In this document: in pieces, positions 10,976 to 23,025 of the stretch
How the letters are laid out: each line of letters starts with the position of its first letter
How positions within the stretch are numbered: the first letter of the stretch is position 1
Source of the DNA: Atherix ibis
Lineage: Eukaryota > Arthropoda > Insecta > Diptera > Athericidae
Reading direction: 5' to 3'
DNA length: 64,000 nt
Assembly (NCBI GenBank): GCA_958298945.1
Contig: OY282606.1
Coordinates: 48,125,920 to 48,189,919 of the forward strand
Notes under the pieces: generated by a model
What the model saw: the letters and a program-made list of their open reading frames with translations, nothing else
Databases searched by the model: none
What the model was told of the DNA's origin: nothing
Program-made: the position numbers and the translations under genes

Positions 10976-11084
10976 TAATAAATGTATTTTTATTAAATTG
11001 ATCCTTGTTTTAATTTTAAAATCCATGCATACACTTAGACTGGATTAATAGTGGAAGGTTCCTTCTTTTACTCGGTTTACCAAA

Positions 11085-11500
11085 AATAAATAAAAGTGAA
11101 AGAACGGAAATGTGTTTACATAACATTTACTCTCTCGATGGCAGCACCGTAATACAAAATAATAAAGTTTGGTACTTAGGAATGTACTAAGATAAACTCA
11201 CGATCTGAAATCCATAAGAGTCTAATATTGGAACTACGTTCAAAAATTACAATAGACAGCAAAGGACTTATAACAGTTCCATACTAAACCTAATACGATT
11301 CTACAAACTAGAAAATTGTGCTCTAATAAACCCACCTATTCCCGTCATATCCAATCCTTTGAGTCAAAAATATTTTGTCAAATTATGGATGGTCCCCTTT
11401 ATGTTCGTAATAGTCTCATTTATAGTGATCCTAAAGTTCCATTTGTTCGAAATGTGACTGTGCCTCGCTATTAAAAGTTTCTCGCCTTTCTATTTGCAGT
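11085..11500 (+). mobile_element. Jockey-type LINE relic, RT C-terminal part
   Basis: KERKCVYITFTLS, then TVIQNNKVWYLGMY, then IQSFESKIFCQIMDGPLY and VRNSLIYSDPKVPFVRN. This is the jockey order (SVHVTFTLR, VKYLGMHLD, QSKVLRMIVDAPWYVPN). Three or more frameshifts are needed to read it. Confidence 0.65.
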
Positions 11501-11850
11501 TATCCTCTTGTTCAAGAGCTCTCCTGAATTTCACTGCCTATCAAGAGCTAGCTATCTATCACTAACGCTGCGATGTACTAAAAAATAAATTTTCTAATAG
11601 CCAAAGACAAGGATACGAGAAACATCGATGGACGTTTACTCTCCACACCCTTTCAAATAACGGTAAAGGTCTCTATCTATTTCCCTTTTAACATTCCTTT
11701 TGAAACATGAGGACCTTTTTAACAAATGTTCTAATTACATTTGTACTGGTTTTTAGATCATGATTTTATCTTCGCTTAGCAAATGATTAGGGGCTGGGCC
11801 ATGCTTTTGTCCAAGAGAATGGACGGTCATTATGTCCGTTTCGGATTGCT
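11501..11850. other. Unclassified stretch before mariner copy B
   Basis: Base composition is repeat-like, with no readable protein. It carries the TA target of copy B at its end. Confidence 0.3.
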
Positions 11851-11851
11851 A

Positions 11852-13017
11852 CGAGGGTCGTTCAATAAGTCCTTAGAAATTCCAAGAAATTGCGCTCGTA
11901 GTGTCGGTGAAGATTTTTTTTTGTAAGTAGCATTATCGACAGGAAAGCTGTCAACATTTCAGCTCGATCCATGGCGTAGGTCAATTTCTATCGTCGATTA
12001 AAGTTAACGACATTTTTTTGTGCATAACAATGGAAAAAAGCGAGTTTAGGGCTGTCATCAAACATCTCCATTTGAAAGGCTTAAGCCCGAAAGAAATCAA
12101 AGCCGAGTTGGATGCACTTCATGGCACATCTGCACCTGGGTTTGCGACGGTTTACAATTAGGTGAATGAATTTAAACGTGGCCGTTCATCCACAAAAGAT
12201 GAACATCGTTAAGGACGCCCAGTTGAGGTGCCTACTCCTGAAATCATCGACAAAATCCACGATCTGATTTTGAACGATCGGCGAATTAAAGTGCGCAAAT
12301 TAGTTGAGGCCACGGGCATATCACAATGTACAGTCGCTTCAATATTGCATGAAAAATTGTCTGTGAAAAAATTTCGGCAAGATGGGTGCCGCGTTTGCTC
12401 TCAGAGGAGAATAAGCGCAATCGTGCAGTGGACTCTGAGGCTTTGTTGGCTCCGAAGAAGGCAAAAACTGTGCCATCGGCCGGCAAGGTGATGGCCACGG
12501 TCTTTTGGGATTCGCAGGGCATCATTTTTATCGACTACTTGGAAAAAGGAAAAACAATAACAGGAGCGTATTACGCGTCGTTATTGTAACGGTTGAGCGA
12601 GGAAATCAAAGAGAAATGCCCCCATCTGAAGAAGAAAAAAATCCTCTTGCATCAGGACAATGCGCGTGTGCACACCTGCGCTGTTTTCATGGCCAAAATT
12701 GTGGAATTGAGAATGGAATTGTTGCAGCATCCCGCTTATTCAACAGATTTGGCCCCGAGTGACTATTTTCTTTTCCCCAATCTAAAGAAATGGCTTGGCG
12801 GACGACGGTTCACTTCCAACGAGGACGTCATTGCTCAAACGGATGACTATTTTGCAGAACTTCCGAAATCCTATTTTTTGGACGGGATAAAAATTTTGGA
12901 AAAACGGTTGGAAAAGTGTATAGAGCTAAAAGGAGCTTATGTTGAAAAATAAAATTTTTTTTTTTTTAAAAACAGTTTTTTTCTATCTTTTTCTAAGGAC
13001 TTATTGAACGACCCTCG
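11852..13017 (+). mobile_element. Mariner type 1, copy B (internally deleted)
   Basis: 1166 bp with both terminal repeats CGAGGGTCGTTCAATAAGTC intact and TA duplications at 11850-11851 and 13018-13019. The terminal repeats and leader are complete; the coding part is deleted as described for its transposase. Confidence 0.93.
12030..12952 (+). pseudogene. Mariner transposase pseudogene (copy B)
   Basis: It starts at the ATG at 12030 in the same frame as copies A and C. There are in-frame stops near 12159 (W to stop) and 12211, and a one-base loss near 12371. A deletion of about 120 bp joins the codons for DSEALLA directly to PKKAKTVPSAGKV, removing the first catalytic Asp (VTVDETW). A TAA replaces CAA at 12587-12589. 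The second and third catalytic regions (HQDNARVHT, APSDYFLFPNL) remain and the normal stop after YVEK is present. It cannot be active, but its ends are complete, so it could be mobilised by an enzyme from elsewhere. Confidence 0.88.
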
Positions 13018-13019
13018 TA

Positions 13020-14890
13020 TCTTTGTCCAAAACAGGTGTATATCTATGATTGATTTTTCTTCTAAAAGCTGTTACTGATATTTCATGTTCTCGATGTAAA
13101 GTGGTTTTTTTCGAATCCACGACCACGTATGCTGTCCTCAACAAAAAAATTATTTAATACTAAGTAATACAATATCAACATGTGACTATTTTGTAGTTAT
13201 CTATTTCTGTAATTTATTAAAAAATATATATTTTTTTTTACATTTAAATTCCACATAATCCTCAATAAACACAAATATGAAAATTAGAACATATTTTTAC
13301 AGTTTTTCATTTAATAATATGGGAACAAAAATAGCACAAAAAGGTTTTGTTAAAAAATTAGTATTAAAAACATATTGGTTAATAAAATATGCTCGATAAC
13401 TTTACGGATTTGGCGTTTCAAACAAACACTGACAGATAATTATATAACCCAGTGTATCTCAGATAGTGTAGCGCAGATCCTTCGATGTCAATGACCTTCG
13501 AACGTCGATTCCCAACAATTTTTCATTTACCTGCGAAACGCGTGTCCTGTTGCACGTGTACAGTAGAGGCTATCAAACTCGTTGCTATGATTACTGAAGT
13601 GTATTTTTATTGCAGTTTTTTTTTTTTGTAAATAGTATTTTGCAAAGTAAATTAAAATTTACAATAACAAAAATATTCTGACGGAATATTTGCGCAGTTT
13701 TTTTTATATCAATAATCAAACTGCTCGAAAATACAATATTAAAGGAATTTTATATTTAGTTTTTAAATAAGAGACATTGTGCAAATAAGGACATACGTAT
13801 GCACTGAAACCCTAATTTATGTTGTCCCGGCTTACATTGTCTTGATTTTCGGAATTTGGAAGCTTTTTATTAAATAAATATTTTTTGTTTTTAGGCTTAA
13901 GTCTTTGAATAATAATTCTTAGAGAAAAAAATGGAATTTTTTTATATTAAAAAATATAAGAAAAATTGGAATTTTTTAAAGAAATATCACAAATAAAAAC
14001 ATCTAAAAAGGGATAATTTATATACAATTAAGAAGGAAGATGAAATTAAGACCAAAGACGTAATACGAAATTTCAGATAAAAAGATTATTTTTTAGTACA
14101 ATATAATATTTAAAATGTGACTATTATTATTCTGTATGCCTGAATATTTGTGGTTTCTAAGATCTAAAAAAAATATAACAACCAAATTATATAAGCGCAA
14201 TAAGGGTAACAGTTTAAGAATTAACCATATTAAAAATAGGTCAGAATCAACCAAAAGGGAATTTCCAAAAACAAAAAAAATCGTTTGTATGATTTTGAAA
14301 AGATTTATGAAATTTTTCCAAAGCAGGTTTGTATTTTATTATTTTTAAAATGTATTAATTAATATACAGAGAGAAAAAAAAACAAATATTACGCATTCGA
14401 ATAGCACACGCAACACAGTGTTTTCTTGAATCTCATGATCCAATTGATTGGTGCCCCCCTTTTGGGACTTAAATAATATACAATATGCACGAACGTACAT
14501 GACTCGACTCATAGATGCTAGCAAATGTTAGCCTTGTAATGCAGGGTATTTTTAAAGGACAGCAACTCCACCAACCTACATACGTTCAAAGTCCTATTTC
14601 TGGGAGAGGCTGACAAATGGCAGTATTTATGATGGTGAGTCATTTATATTGATTACGAATAAATTTCCATTTACTTTGCTAAGATTAATTTCATGACGAA
14701 TATGAAAAAAATTATAAATTCAATTGTGACCTATGAGTATGCAGTTTATATTTCCTTAGTTCCTTTTTTATTTTATTTTTGACTAAGCTCTACTTTTTTA
14801 TAGTACTTTTTTTATTCGTTTACCAACTAACAGGACGAACATTTTAAATAAAGTAAGTCTATTTTCAAAAAGTCCAATTATCTATGTTAT
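13020..14890. other. AT-rich intergenic stretch
   Basis: No gene. About 13440-13510 is less AT-rich and has a weak tRNA-like arrangement (GTAGCGCAG and, 45 bp on, TCGATTCCC); too weak to call as a SINE. Confidence 0.35.
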
Positions 14891-14893
14891 ATA

Positions 14894-16141
14894 AGGTGTT
14901 GTAAAAAGTAATCCATTATTTTGCCAATAGATGACTTTAGGAGTCTGTATCTCCCGTTTTAAAAGTGCGATTGGGTTGCACTAGATGGCGTTAGAAAGAT
15001 CAGATTTCGTACTAAAAAAGCTTCTTATACAGAATACTCAGTATTTTTTAGCACGCGTCAAAGATGGACACCAACAAAGAGGAAATACGCCATATTTTAC
15101 AGTTTTTCTTCGATAAAGGCGAAAACGCAAGCCAGGCAGCTGAAAATGTGAATAGTGTTTATGGTCCTGATACTGTAACAGTCAATCACGCGCAATTTTG
15201 TTTTTGTCGATTCCGTTCCGGTAATTTTGATGTCAAAGATGCACCACGCTCTGGAAGGCCAATTGTCGAAAATGTCGATAAAATAATGGAAATCGTCGAG
15301 TCCGACCGTCACGTAAGCACTGTTTCGATTTCCCAGGAGCTAAACATTGCACAAAAAACCGTTTGGAACCACTTAAATAAGGCTGGATACAAAAAGAAGC
15401 TCGATGTATGGGTGCCACACGAGTTATCGCAAAAAAACCTCATGGACCGAATTTCCATCTGCGAATCGCTGCTGAATCGCAACAATATCGATTCATTTCT
15501 GAAGCGGTTGGTTACTGATGATAAAAAGTGGGTCACTTACGACAACGTCAAGCGACAACGGTCGTGGTCAAATCGCGGTCACCCGGCGCAAACGGTGGTC
15601 AAGCCAGGATTGACAGCCAGGAAGGTTTTGCTGTGTGTTTGGTGGGACTGGCAGGGAATCATCTACTATGAGCTGCTCCCCTACGGCCGAACTCTTAATT
15701 CGGACCTATAAAGGAGCAATCGCCCAGAAGCGGCCAACTTTGGCCAATAGGAGAGGAATTGTGTTCCATCAGGATAACGCCAGGCCGCATACATCGATAG
15801 TGACTCGCCAGAAGTTCCGGGACCTTGGTTGGGATGTTCTTATGCATCCACCTTATAGTCCGGACCTGGCACCAAGTGATTACCACCTCTTCCTGTCTAT
15901 GACAAATGATTTTGCAGGTGAAAAATTCGCCTCAAGAGAAGATTGTGAAAATCGACTGTCCCAGTTTTTTGCCAATAGGGACGAGGGTTTCTATGAGAGA
16001 GGCATTATGAAATTACCTCCAAAATGGCAACAAGTTATCGAACAAAACGGTGTATATTTGACCTACATTGTATCATTCTATCTATGCTAAATAAAACCTT
16101 CAATTTAATGTAAAAATAATGGATTTCCTTTTACTACACCT
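14894..16141 (+). mobile_element. Mellifera-type mariner
   Basis: About 1.25 kb with inverted ends AGGTGTTGTAAAAAGTAATC (left) and the matching right end, whose complement reads AGGTGTAGTAAAAGGAAATC. TA dinucleotides flank both ends. The exact boundary is ambiguous by 2 bp because the sequence reads TATA on both sides. The transposase sequence is of the mellifera subfamily. Confidence 0.88.
15064..16090 (+). pseudogene. Mellifera-type mariner transposase, broken
   Basis: Starts MDTNKEEIRHILQFFFDKG. The N-terminal DNA-binding part has RSGNFDVKDAPRSGRP, followed by the linker VWVPHELSQKNLMDRI. The first catalytic Asp is in VTDDKKWVTYDN (usual form TGDEKW, so the residue after the Asp is Lys instead of Glu). 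The second is in FHQDNARPHTS and the third in LAPSDYHLF, 34 residues apart. Near 15706 about 28 bp are lost after LNSDL, which shifts the frame and stops the first part at 215 codons. The rest is open from there to 16090. Reads well otherwise, so decay is moderate. Confidence 0.88.
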
Positions 16142-16219
16142 TATATTTCAGGGTTGCAGGATCAGCATTCAATTTATGGTCTTCTTTCTGCCCTTTCTTA
16201 TATCGTTTATAAATCTTAT

Positions 16220-16790
16220 ATATAGATCACGCGTGAGTTCAATTCCAGTAAGCGTTGAGGACAGTAATGAAATTTTAATTAGTCTGCAAAATAATAAGAA
16301 GATGTTCGAATGGCCAAAATATCACCAAATGTGGTTGTTGGAATAGTGTACATAGGTCCTTGTGTTTGTACGGGCCTATTCGGGAAAAAGATGCTGAAGT
16401 TCTTTTTGGTTGACGCTGTGAGATTTTTTTGGAGAGAATGTTATGTTTTGGAGTGTTTTTGAAGATTTTTATATATTTTGGCAAACTGGTTTATCTTACA
16501 GCAAGACAATGACCCTAAATACATTTGTCGTATATGTTCATCATTCTTCCAGGAGCAGTAGCTGCATGGATCTTCATAGAGGATGATATAGCCACCACAG
16601 TCACTAGATTTGTCTCCCATTAATATGTTCGGGATGAATTGGACTGAAATGCAAAGTCAACAGAACCACTGGACAAAGCTTCTTAAAAGCTGAAACGAAA
16701 TTACTCAACAAACACTACAAAAAGTTATTGAAACCATACCAAAGATAAGCAAAACTGTAATTCCAGCAAAAGGTAGTATGTACTCGTAAT
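16220..16790 (+). mobile_element. Tc1-type transposon relic
   Basis: The C-terminal half of a Tc1 transposase is readable in pieces: QQDNDPKY, PPQSLDLSPINMF (family PxQSPDLNPIEHLWD), then EITQQTLQKVIETIPKISKT and VIPAKG. Stops are frequent. No terminal repeats found. It directly follows the mellifera mariner. Confidence 0.7.
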
Positions 16791-16924
16791 ATTGAAGAAT
16801 GTTAAAATATATTGTAAAGAAAAAATAATAAAGAATATATTTTTAAGCTAAAATATAAAATAAGAATTTAAAAAATAACCTTTGGTATGACGTTGTTCGA
16901 GAATGCTACTCCTCAGTACATCCT

Positions 16925-17010
16925 GTCTTTCAATGGCCTTTAGTATTGTGGCGCTTAGAATTTTTATCTCAGCACTAATGTTACTTGAAATGACAGCAAC
17001 TAAGTAAAAG
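16925..17010 (+). repeat. SINE family A body fragment
   Basis: CAATGGCCTTTAGTATTGTG, GCGCTTAGAAT, then CACTAATGTTACTTGAAATG match the body of the SINE at 10771-10975. The tRNA-like head is missing. Confidence 0.55.
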
Positions 17011-17619
17011 TAAAAAATTACTACTCGTAATATCGTTAATTTTGTGTTTAAACCGAGAAAATAAAATCGCTCAAATACCTTTGACCGGTTTTGTATATTC
17101 TTCTTATTCCCGGCTATTGTATTCACCTCCAATTTCTTCAGATTAAAATATAAAAAAAAGTATTTGCCAGAAAACCAATATGGCTCTAAAATTTTTATAA
17201 ATGAAAAGAAATCCTTGAGTATTGTGAAAAAATATTCTAATTCAAAAAGATATGGAGTTTTTTTCATAATCAGACATAAAAAGGACTAAGATGTTCATGT
17301 GAGTGCCTACAATACGGAATAAAGATTGAAGGGTTGTTTATTATTCAATTTGTAAATAAAGTGTCTTAAAAAATTGGTAGCATCACAATCGAAAACTGAG
17401 ATATTCAAAAATTATTCAATTTTAATACACATTTTTTAAGAAATAGGAAATTAATTTTTTTTAACCATTAGAGTGGTAGTATTTGTTTTAATTTTTAAAT
17501 GGTACCCTTCCTCTTAGATGCCTAAGGATAAGTAGAAATTATCTCCACACAGACTTATATATTAGTCCGGCCATAACGTTCAAAATACTTTTAAATATCG
17601 TTCTGTAACTATGCGATCC

Positions 17620-18110
17620 TGTAAAGTATGGTAAGTGAAGTTGTGTAATTTCGTTCATGCAGACGAGAATTTTTTCGGACTCATAAAGTTTTTTTGAAGG
17701 GTTAAGAAGTAGTGGAAGACGAATCTCGTTAAGGAAGGTCTTTAACTTTGAAAACTGATGAAAATGTAGAACAAGTTAGAGTTCCTGTGAGGTCAGACCG
17801 TCAATTAACATTGATACTGATACATACATTCTTTCAGAAAACAGTCATTGATATTGATTAATAATATCAGAAAAAAGACGCCCCCTGTCACACGACCACC
17901 TCCATCAACGAGTTTTTATCGGAAAATAGAATTCCTGTGGTTCTCTAGCTCTTCAGGCTCTTGTGAGGTCATACTGTCGATAAACATTAAAGCTGATCAG
18001 TAGTAAGTTAAATTAGGATCGTTTTACCCTTCATCATGGTTTGATTCAAGATTTCGGCACGACAAAACTATATTCTAAGATGGTGTTGAAAAAACTTACA
18101 AATTAATTGG
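17620..18110 (+). mobile_element. Mariner relic with a repeated N-terminal segment
   Basis: KTDENVEQVRVPVRSDRQLT near 17745-17810 matches the mariner segment TDENVEKVRxLVRSDRRLT. About 150 bp later LVRSYCR and LKLI, then RFTLHHGLIQDFG and SKMVLKKLT (family CAKMVPKNLT) appear. The LVRSDRRL-type segment thus occurs twice. No catalytic part or terminal repeats are seen. Confidence 0.55.
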
Positions 18111-18119
18111 TAAGATATA

Positions 18120-19010
18120 TTGTATAAAAAAGGGATTTCTGTGATTCCCAAGCCTCCTCATTCACTTTATCTAAGTCGAAAAGCCAATTGAAAGAAATCA
18201 ATTATTTAATAATTTCAAGAATAACAAAAATAAATGGGATCATAAAATATTATATCCTAAATGCATAATTTTATTTGTTCAATAAAATTATTTATTAAAT
18301 CTTAAAACTTAATATAATTGCTAAAGAAATTTTTAAGATTAAAGTTTTTTAATTTATTTTATGTTTTGAGGATGAAAATTTCCAATTTATTTTGAGGATG
18401 AATATTCTAATTTATTAGCGTCTATTTATAGAAAAACAAAAATACAACATAAAATGGCAGATTAATTTTGTCATCTACTGTACTATTCATAATTCCTTAC
18501 AACCAAACTGGACATACAGGATTCACATAAACTTATAGGGGTATGGATATAAAAAAAAACCAAAAGTTATGATAAAATTTCCTGTTATGAACAAGTAGCC
18601 TATTGACTTATTATGCTAAAGGATACGCAAAAATATATTTCCAAAAATTTTGCCGTTCTACTCTTTGTGAGACTTGAATTTTGTGTCAAATAAAATATCG
18701 ACTGTGTCGTGGAAAAGAATTTTGAGCTATTGGCGTCAGGATTTTAAGGATAGTTTAAGTCTAGCAAGAAAGTTTTCTATGCTAAATGACTCACCCATAT
18801 TAACAGGAAGTGAAAGTTACCAAGTTGGCGCCCTCCAAATGCATTTTTATACTGCACACGTACACATGACAAAAACCACCCCATTACAAAAAGCAACTTA
18901 CCTACCCCTTTAGAACTAGTAGTGAATAAGCTGGTTTTTATTATGTATTGTGTTCGTTTTGTTTTGTTTTGTTAGATTTTTATTTTGTTTTGGTTTGGTC
19001 TTTTTTTATA
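18120..19010. other. AT-rich stretch, no gene recognised
   Basis: An open frame of 79 codons at 18674-18913 resembles nothing known and has no ATG-proximal signal. Confidence 0.3.
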
Positions 19011-19019
19011 TGCGAGTGA

Positions 19020-19260
19020 ATTTGTTCGAAATTGCCGGAGTGTACGTATTTATACGTGCATGCGCATAATTTAACTGCTTTCGGCTTCTGTTTCGATGTC
19101 GACCACGTCGCAAAATCGCATTTCATTACTTCAACATTTCCGTTCGTAGTGGATTTTCTCCCTCAGTATTTCGACAACAAACACTCAGTTTAGACTCGTT
19201 TGGTTCTAGTTCGTGGTTCGTTAAATTTTAGTTGGCCTTAATTTATAGTATTGAAGTACG
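19020..19260 (+). promoter_or_regulatory. Promoter-like island
   Basis: A CpG-containing, less AT-rich island between AT-rich flanks. CACTCAGTTTAGAC near 19190 fits the arthropod initiator. GGTTCG about 29 nt after its A resembles a downstream promoter element. No coding exon was found just downstream, so it could start an untranslated first exon of a + strand gene, possibly the cysteine-rich gene at 32802. Inference only. Confidence 0.3.
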
Positions 19261-20839
19261 TTCTTCTTCTTGGATCAAAGAAAATGCTAAAAAATAATCA
19301 CTTAAAAATTATTACAAAAATTCCCAAAAGAAAAATCGTAATTTTTTTTATTCCCATAAAAGTGTAATTGGTCTTGGATACGAGTGTAAACAAATTCTAA
19401 CAAGTGCTAAAATTTTGTATACTGGCATCTTAAAAACTCTTCATTTAATGTTGCTATATTAATTGAATGTTTGGAATTAAAAAACAAAATTGTAGTGTTT
19501 GGGCAATACTCGTAAATCGTAATTTAAAAGAAGCTATTTGAAAAGAAGTTATTTATTAATAATTTCCAAAAAAAAAAACGATTTATTCATCCTTGAAAGT
19601 GGAAAATCGTCATAAATAATGATTGCGTCTTTTTGACTATATGGACATAATGTCCACTTGGTGCGGTTCAAATTACACTTGTATGGATTGAAATTCTAAA
19701 AGTTCTTAAAGAAAAATAACCAACAAAACTAGCCAAAGAATAGTTTCCCGCTTACTTCAAAAACTATTTAGTTGAAAATTTTGTAATTGAATTTGTTTGG
19801 GAAAATAAAATGTTTAGTTTTAAAAATGAAATTCTTTTCGAATTAGATATTTTTTGATGGCAAGTTTGTTTTCCTATCGATAGTCATTAAATTGAACTAA
19901 TTTTTGATTGTTTACAATACGGAGTAATGCGCGGTTATAAAATGGTTAACTAGCATCAGTTTTTTTTTAATCTTACCATAAACTTGATCCATAAATTTTT
20001 ATAGTTTATTTTCTTACCAGAAAATGTAATAAAAAATTTAAAATTAAATTTTCAGAAAATAAAATCAAAATAAAATTAAAATAAAAAAGTTACAGCAAAA
20101 AAAATTATTTTTGCTTTGAATATTGGTATTTAAAATCCTTTTTATATGAGCACACGCAGGATATTTGCTTATTTGGAGACCTTTTGATAGTAATAAATGT
20201 GTTTTCTTACAAGAGAGGCAAAATTATAATTACTAAAAATAAAAATGCTCCTATTAATTAAACTTAAAAAAAATATGATTGATTTGATTTTTTCATTTTT
20301 TTTTGTAAAATAATCCAAATAAATTTCTCTTTACAGAGATAAATCCATCCAATTCGGATACTATTATTTATAAAAAATTTTGGCCCTGAAGTCCAATTTA
20401 AAGAGTTCTTAGACCAAACGGATTAAGCCTAATTTTATAAATAACTTTTCAATGTTTCTAAAATTTCTTAAAAGTCCATCCTCAAGAATAATACCACAAT
20501 TCATTATATAATATAGTAAAAAGTACTCATATAATTTTATTATATTGATATAGGATTTCGTCTAAATTAATCAAAGTATCCTTTTTCGATATATGAAAAT
20601 GTGAAAAAAAATCACCTATTATTGAATCGTGATCTGTAAGTCGTTGGGGCTCATAATTAGTGAAGATTTATTCATAGTGCCAAACGTGTTGGCGAGTACC
20701 TCTTGGTCCACGGGAGTTATTTTATTTTGCTCCTACCATTCAAGCAAGATTGGCGAGCTTTCCCCAATCCGCCACCGAGGAAACGCACCCTTAGGGGGTT
20801 ACAGGATCCTCTTAGGGCCTTACAGAGCACGATAAATAA
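19261..20839. other. AT-rich stretch, nothing recognised
   Basis: No classifiable open frame. 20690-20830 is less AT-rich and may belong to the LINE relic that follows. Confidence 0.35.
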
Positions 20840-21220
20840 CAACACACTGGAAAATTTTAGCGGGCATGTTTATCTGAAACACTTGATTAAACTCAGACGA
20901 GAAAGCCATACAGCGGAAATTATCAGGAGGATTATCTTGTCTTTGGGAGGTTTTGGTAAACTCACCTATATAATTGGAGACAAAGGGATGCCCATGCATC
21001 TCAGAAAGAAAGCCTATGAAAGGTGTATTTGCGATGAATAAATTAGAAGAAGAACAGTAATCACTGATGTGGTACAACAAATTTCGAGTATAAAATAGAG
21101 ATGGGAAGGACACAATTAAGACCTAGAGATTCGAAGAGAAGTGTCGGGAGACCCCAAGCAAGATGAAGGGATTATATCCAACTTTGGAAGAGACCTACGT
21201 TGGACTAAGACAGGCTGAAA
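20840..21220 (+). mobile_element. RTE-like LINE relic, C-terminal part
   Basis: GHVYLKHLIKLRRESHTAEI then IRRIILSLGGFGKL and GMPMHLRKKAYERCI correspond to the post-catalytic region of RTE-type reverse transcriptases (YLGHxIxLxRENQTAEI, RRIxxGWAAFGKL). Then come IRRRTVITDVVQQISSIKWR and a remnant of the terminal GRP-R-W segment. A single stop follows ERCICDE. Confidence 0.65.
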
Positions 21221-21339
21221 AAGAAAAATATTTGAATAATGTTATTCTTATCAAGGACAAAATATATACAAACATTATATTAAAATAGTCCTTATAAAAA
21301 ATTCATATTTATTATTTCATATAAAATCCTCAAAAATTT

Positions 21340-22310
21340 AGGTCTAGAGCAGTTGGTGCTAGAGCTGTGATTACTTGCTGTTTTTTACGGATGCGGCCGT
21401 CGACGATAACATCAGATCTTACGCAGTTATTCAGTTAGATGGCTCTCACGTTCGTAAACTTCATTGTGGAATCTTCCTTTTTAGGGCGAATCCGTATTAT
21501 GGTGAGGTGTAGGCAATCATAATGACGGTGGAGATGCAGTTCGCACTTACAATTATCTTAATATCGAGTGACAGCCACGCATCCATGGAAGCCATTCGTG
21601 GCGCATCGAGTGATCCTGTTCTCAACAATATTCGACACAATCTGCTTGAAAATAGAGGTGTTCAATTGCGTTGGGTTCCAGGTCATGTGAAAGTTGCGGG
21701 CTAATCAACTAAAGGATAAATTTGCCGTCACCCGATCTTCACAGCGTCTCCTAACTTGCCTCACCTGCTAACCAAATGGCAAATGACACCTTTCACCATT
21801 CGTAGGCACACTGACTGGATAAGTAGTGAAAAGTTGCTTTCGAAACGTTGGCCAACCATTGTCCAATCAGTTTTCTCGACAACTTAACCAAAATTTTGGG
21901 CAGGAAAATGCTCATAGTTCAGCTCTCACACATAATTTTCTATTTGGAAACCATCATCTTCCCATTTGCGCTTTCTGTGATGTTTAGATTACTATCTCCA
22001 ATCTTCCAACGGAACGTCACCTTATCCAAAATTAGTTTTCTAATAAGATTTCCCCCATTATGGAGCTCTTAAATACTTCAATACATTTTCCTAGTCCTCT
22101 TTTAAATTTCTAAAAACAAGCTAACATACTCTAAAAAATTTAACCACCTCTAACTCTTCTATCCAGCTAACCAAAGACCGATTTCATTTAGCCCACATTC
22201 TTACATATGGTCACAGCAAATAACCTCAAATTCTTGGCACTGCATCGTGGCTCCTGGCTGATATCTTATGGATCTTACATATAAACAATAAAAAAACTTA
22301 TGTCTTTTTC
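21340..22310 (+). mobile_element. LINE relic with RNase H domain and 3' tail
   Basis: RNase H pieces in order: LLFFTDAAVDD, GEV...AIIMTVEM, SSDSHASMEAIRGASSD (third acidic motif), then LRWVPGHVKVAG. After this comes ALTHNFLFGNHHLPICAFC, a Cys-containing segment that recurs in the relics near 59790 and 44390. The 3' tail at 22228-22300 (TTCTTGGCACTGCATCG, GGCTCCTGGCTGATATCTTA, CTTACATA, A-run) is shared with several other sites in the window. The polymerase part is missing. Confidence 0.7.
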
Positions 22311-22945
22311 TAATTCTAAAATAGTTTAGATCTTTTCTAAAATTAAATTTTCTAAATTTCTAAATTATTACATCCTTTTAGTATTGAATTATGCTAAAAA
22401 ACGATATTACTGTGAGCTGTATATAAATAATAGAATTTATAGAAAATAATATAAAAGCAAAAAGGAGGTATTATCCAATTTGTGCGTTAAAAAGTAAAAT
22501 TAAACAAAATATACTTTGAACTCTTATTTTATTAAAACTTTTATTTTACTATATTGCTTAAACTAAAATAAATCCAATATTTTTTTGTAGCGGTTTCTTC
22601 ATCTTCAATTTTAAATAAATACGGTTCAATAATACCTTCAGACCAAAATAAATACACCAAACAGTTACTTTTCTTGGATATAATGGCTTCTCCACAGTCA
22701 ATTGTGGGTTTTCAGAGCCCTATTTACGGTAATTTGCTTACTGACATTTTCACCAAGAGAAAAATGAGACAGGACCATTAGTTTTGTAGAAACTTTTTAC
22801 AATTTGGTAACAAATAATCCATTATATCAAATGACAAACGTAAATTTTACAAAATATAACCTCAAATAGCAAATATGTTTGACAGCTGTCATAGCACATC
22901 ATATTATTAATCCAAATCATATAATAGAAAATCCTTTATTAACTG
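22311..22945. other. AT-rich stretch, nothing recognised
   Basis: No gene or repeat identified. Confidence 0.35.
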
Positions 22946-22954
22946 CCACGATTG

Positions 22955-23025
22955 ATTGGGCATTCGGAACATCTGCGAATAGTTCGCAATTTTCCTGAGT
23001 TTGAATCTATCTAGTGTAATACCTC
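22955..23025 (+). mobile_element. tRNA-like SINE fragment, family B
   Basis: GGCATTCGGAACATCTGCG, a TGCG...CGCA anticodon-like stem, then a B-box-like CCTGAGTTTGAATC. The same arrangement lies inverted at 53478-53570, and a diverged copy at 52355-52440. No A-box is clear. Confidence 0.5.

Noticed and set aside
13440..13510. tRNA-like box arrangement
   Set aside because: The boxes are weak and no second copy was found in the window.
16848..17267. Minus-strand open frame of 139 codons
   Set aside because: It overlaps a SINE body fragment on the other strand, is dominated by Phe/Leu/Ile from A/T runs, and has no recognisable domain.
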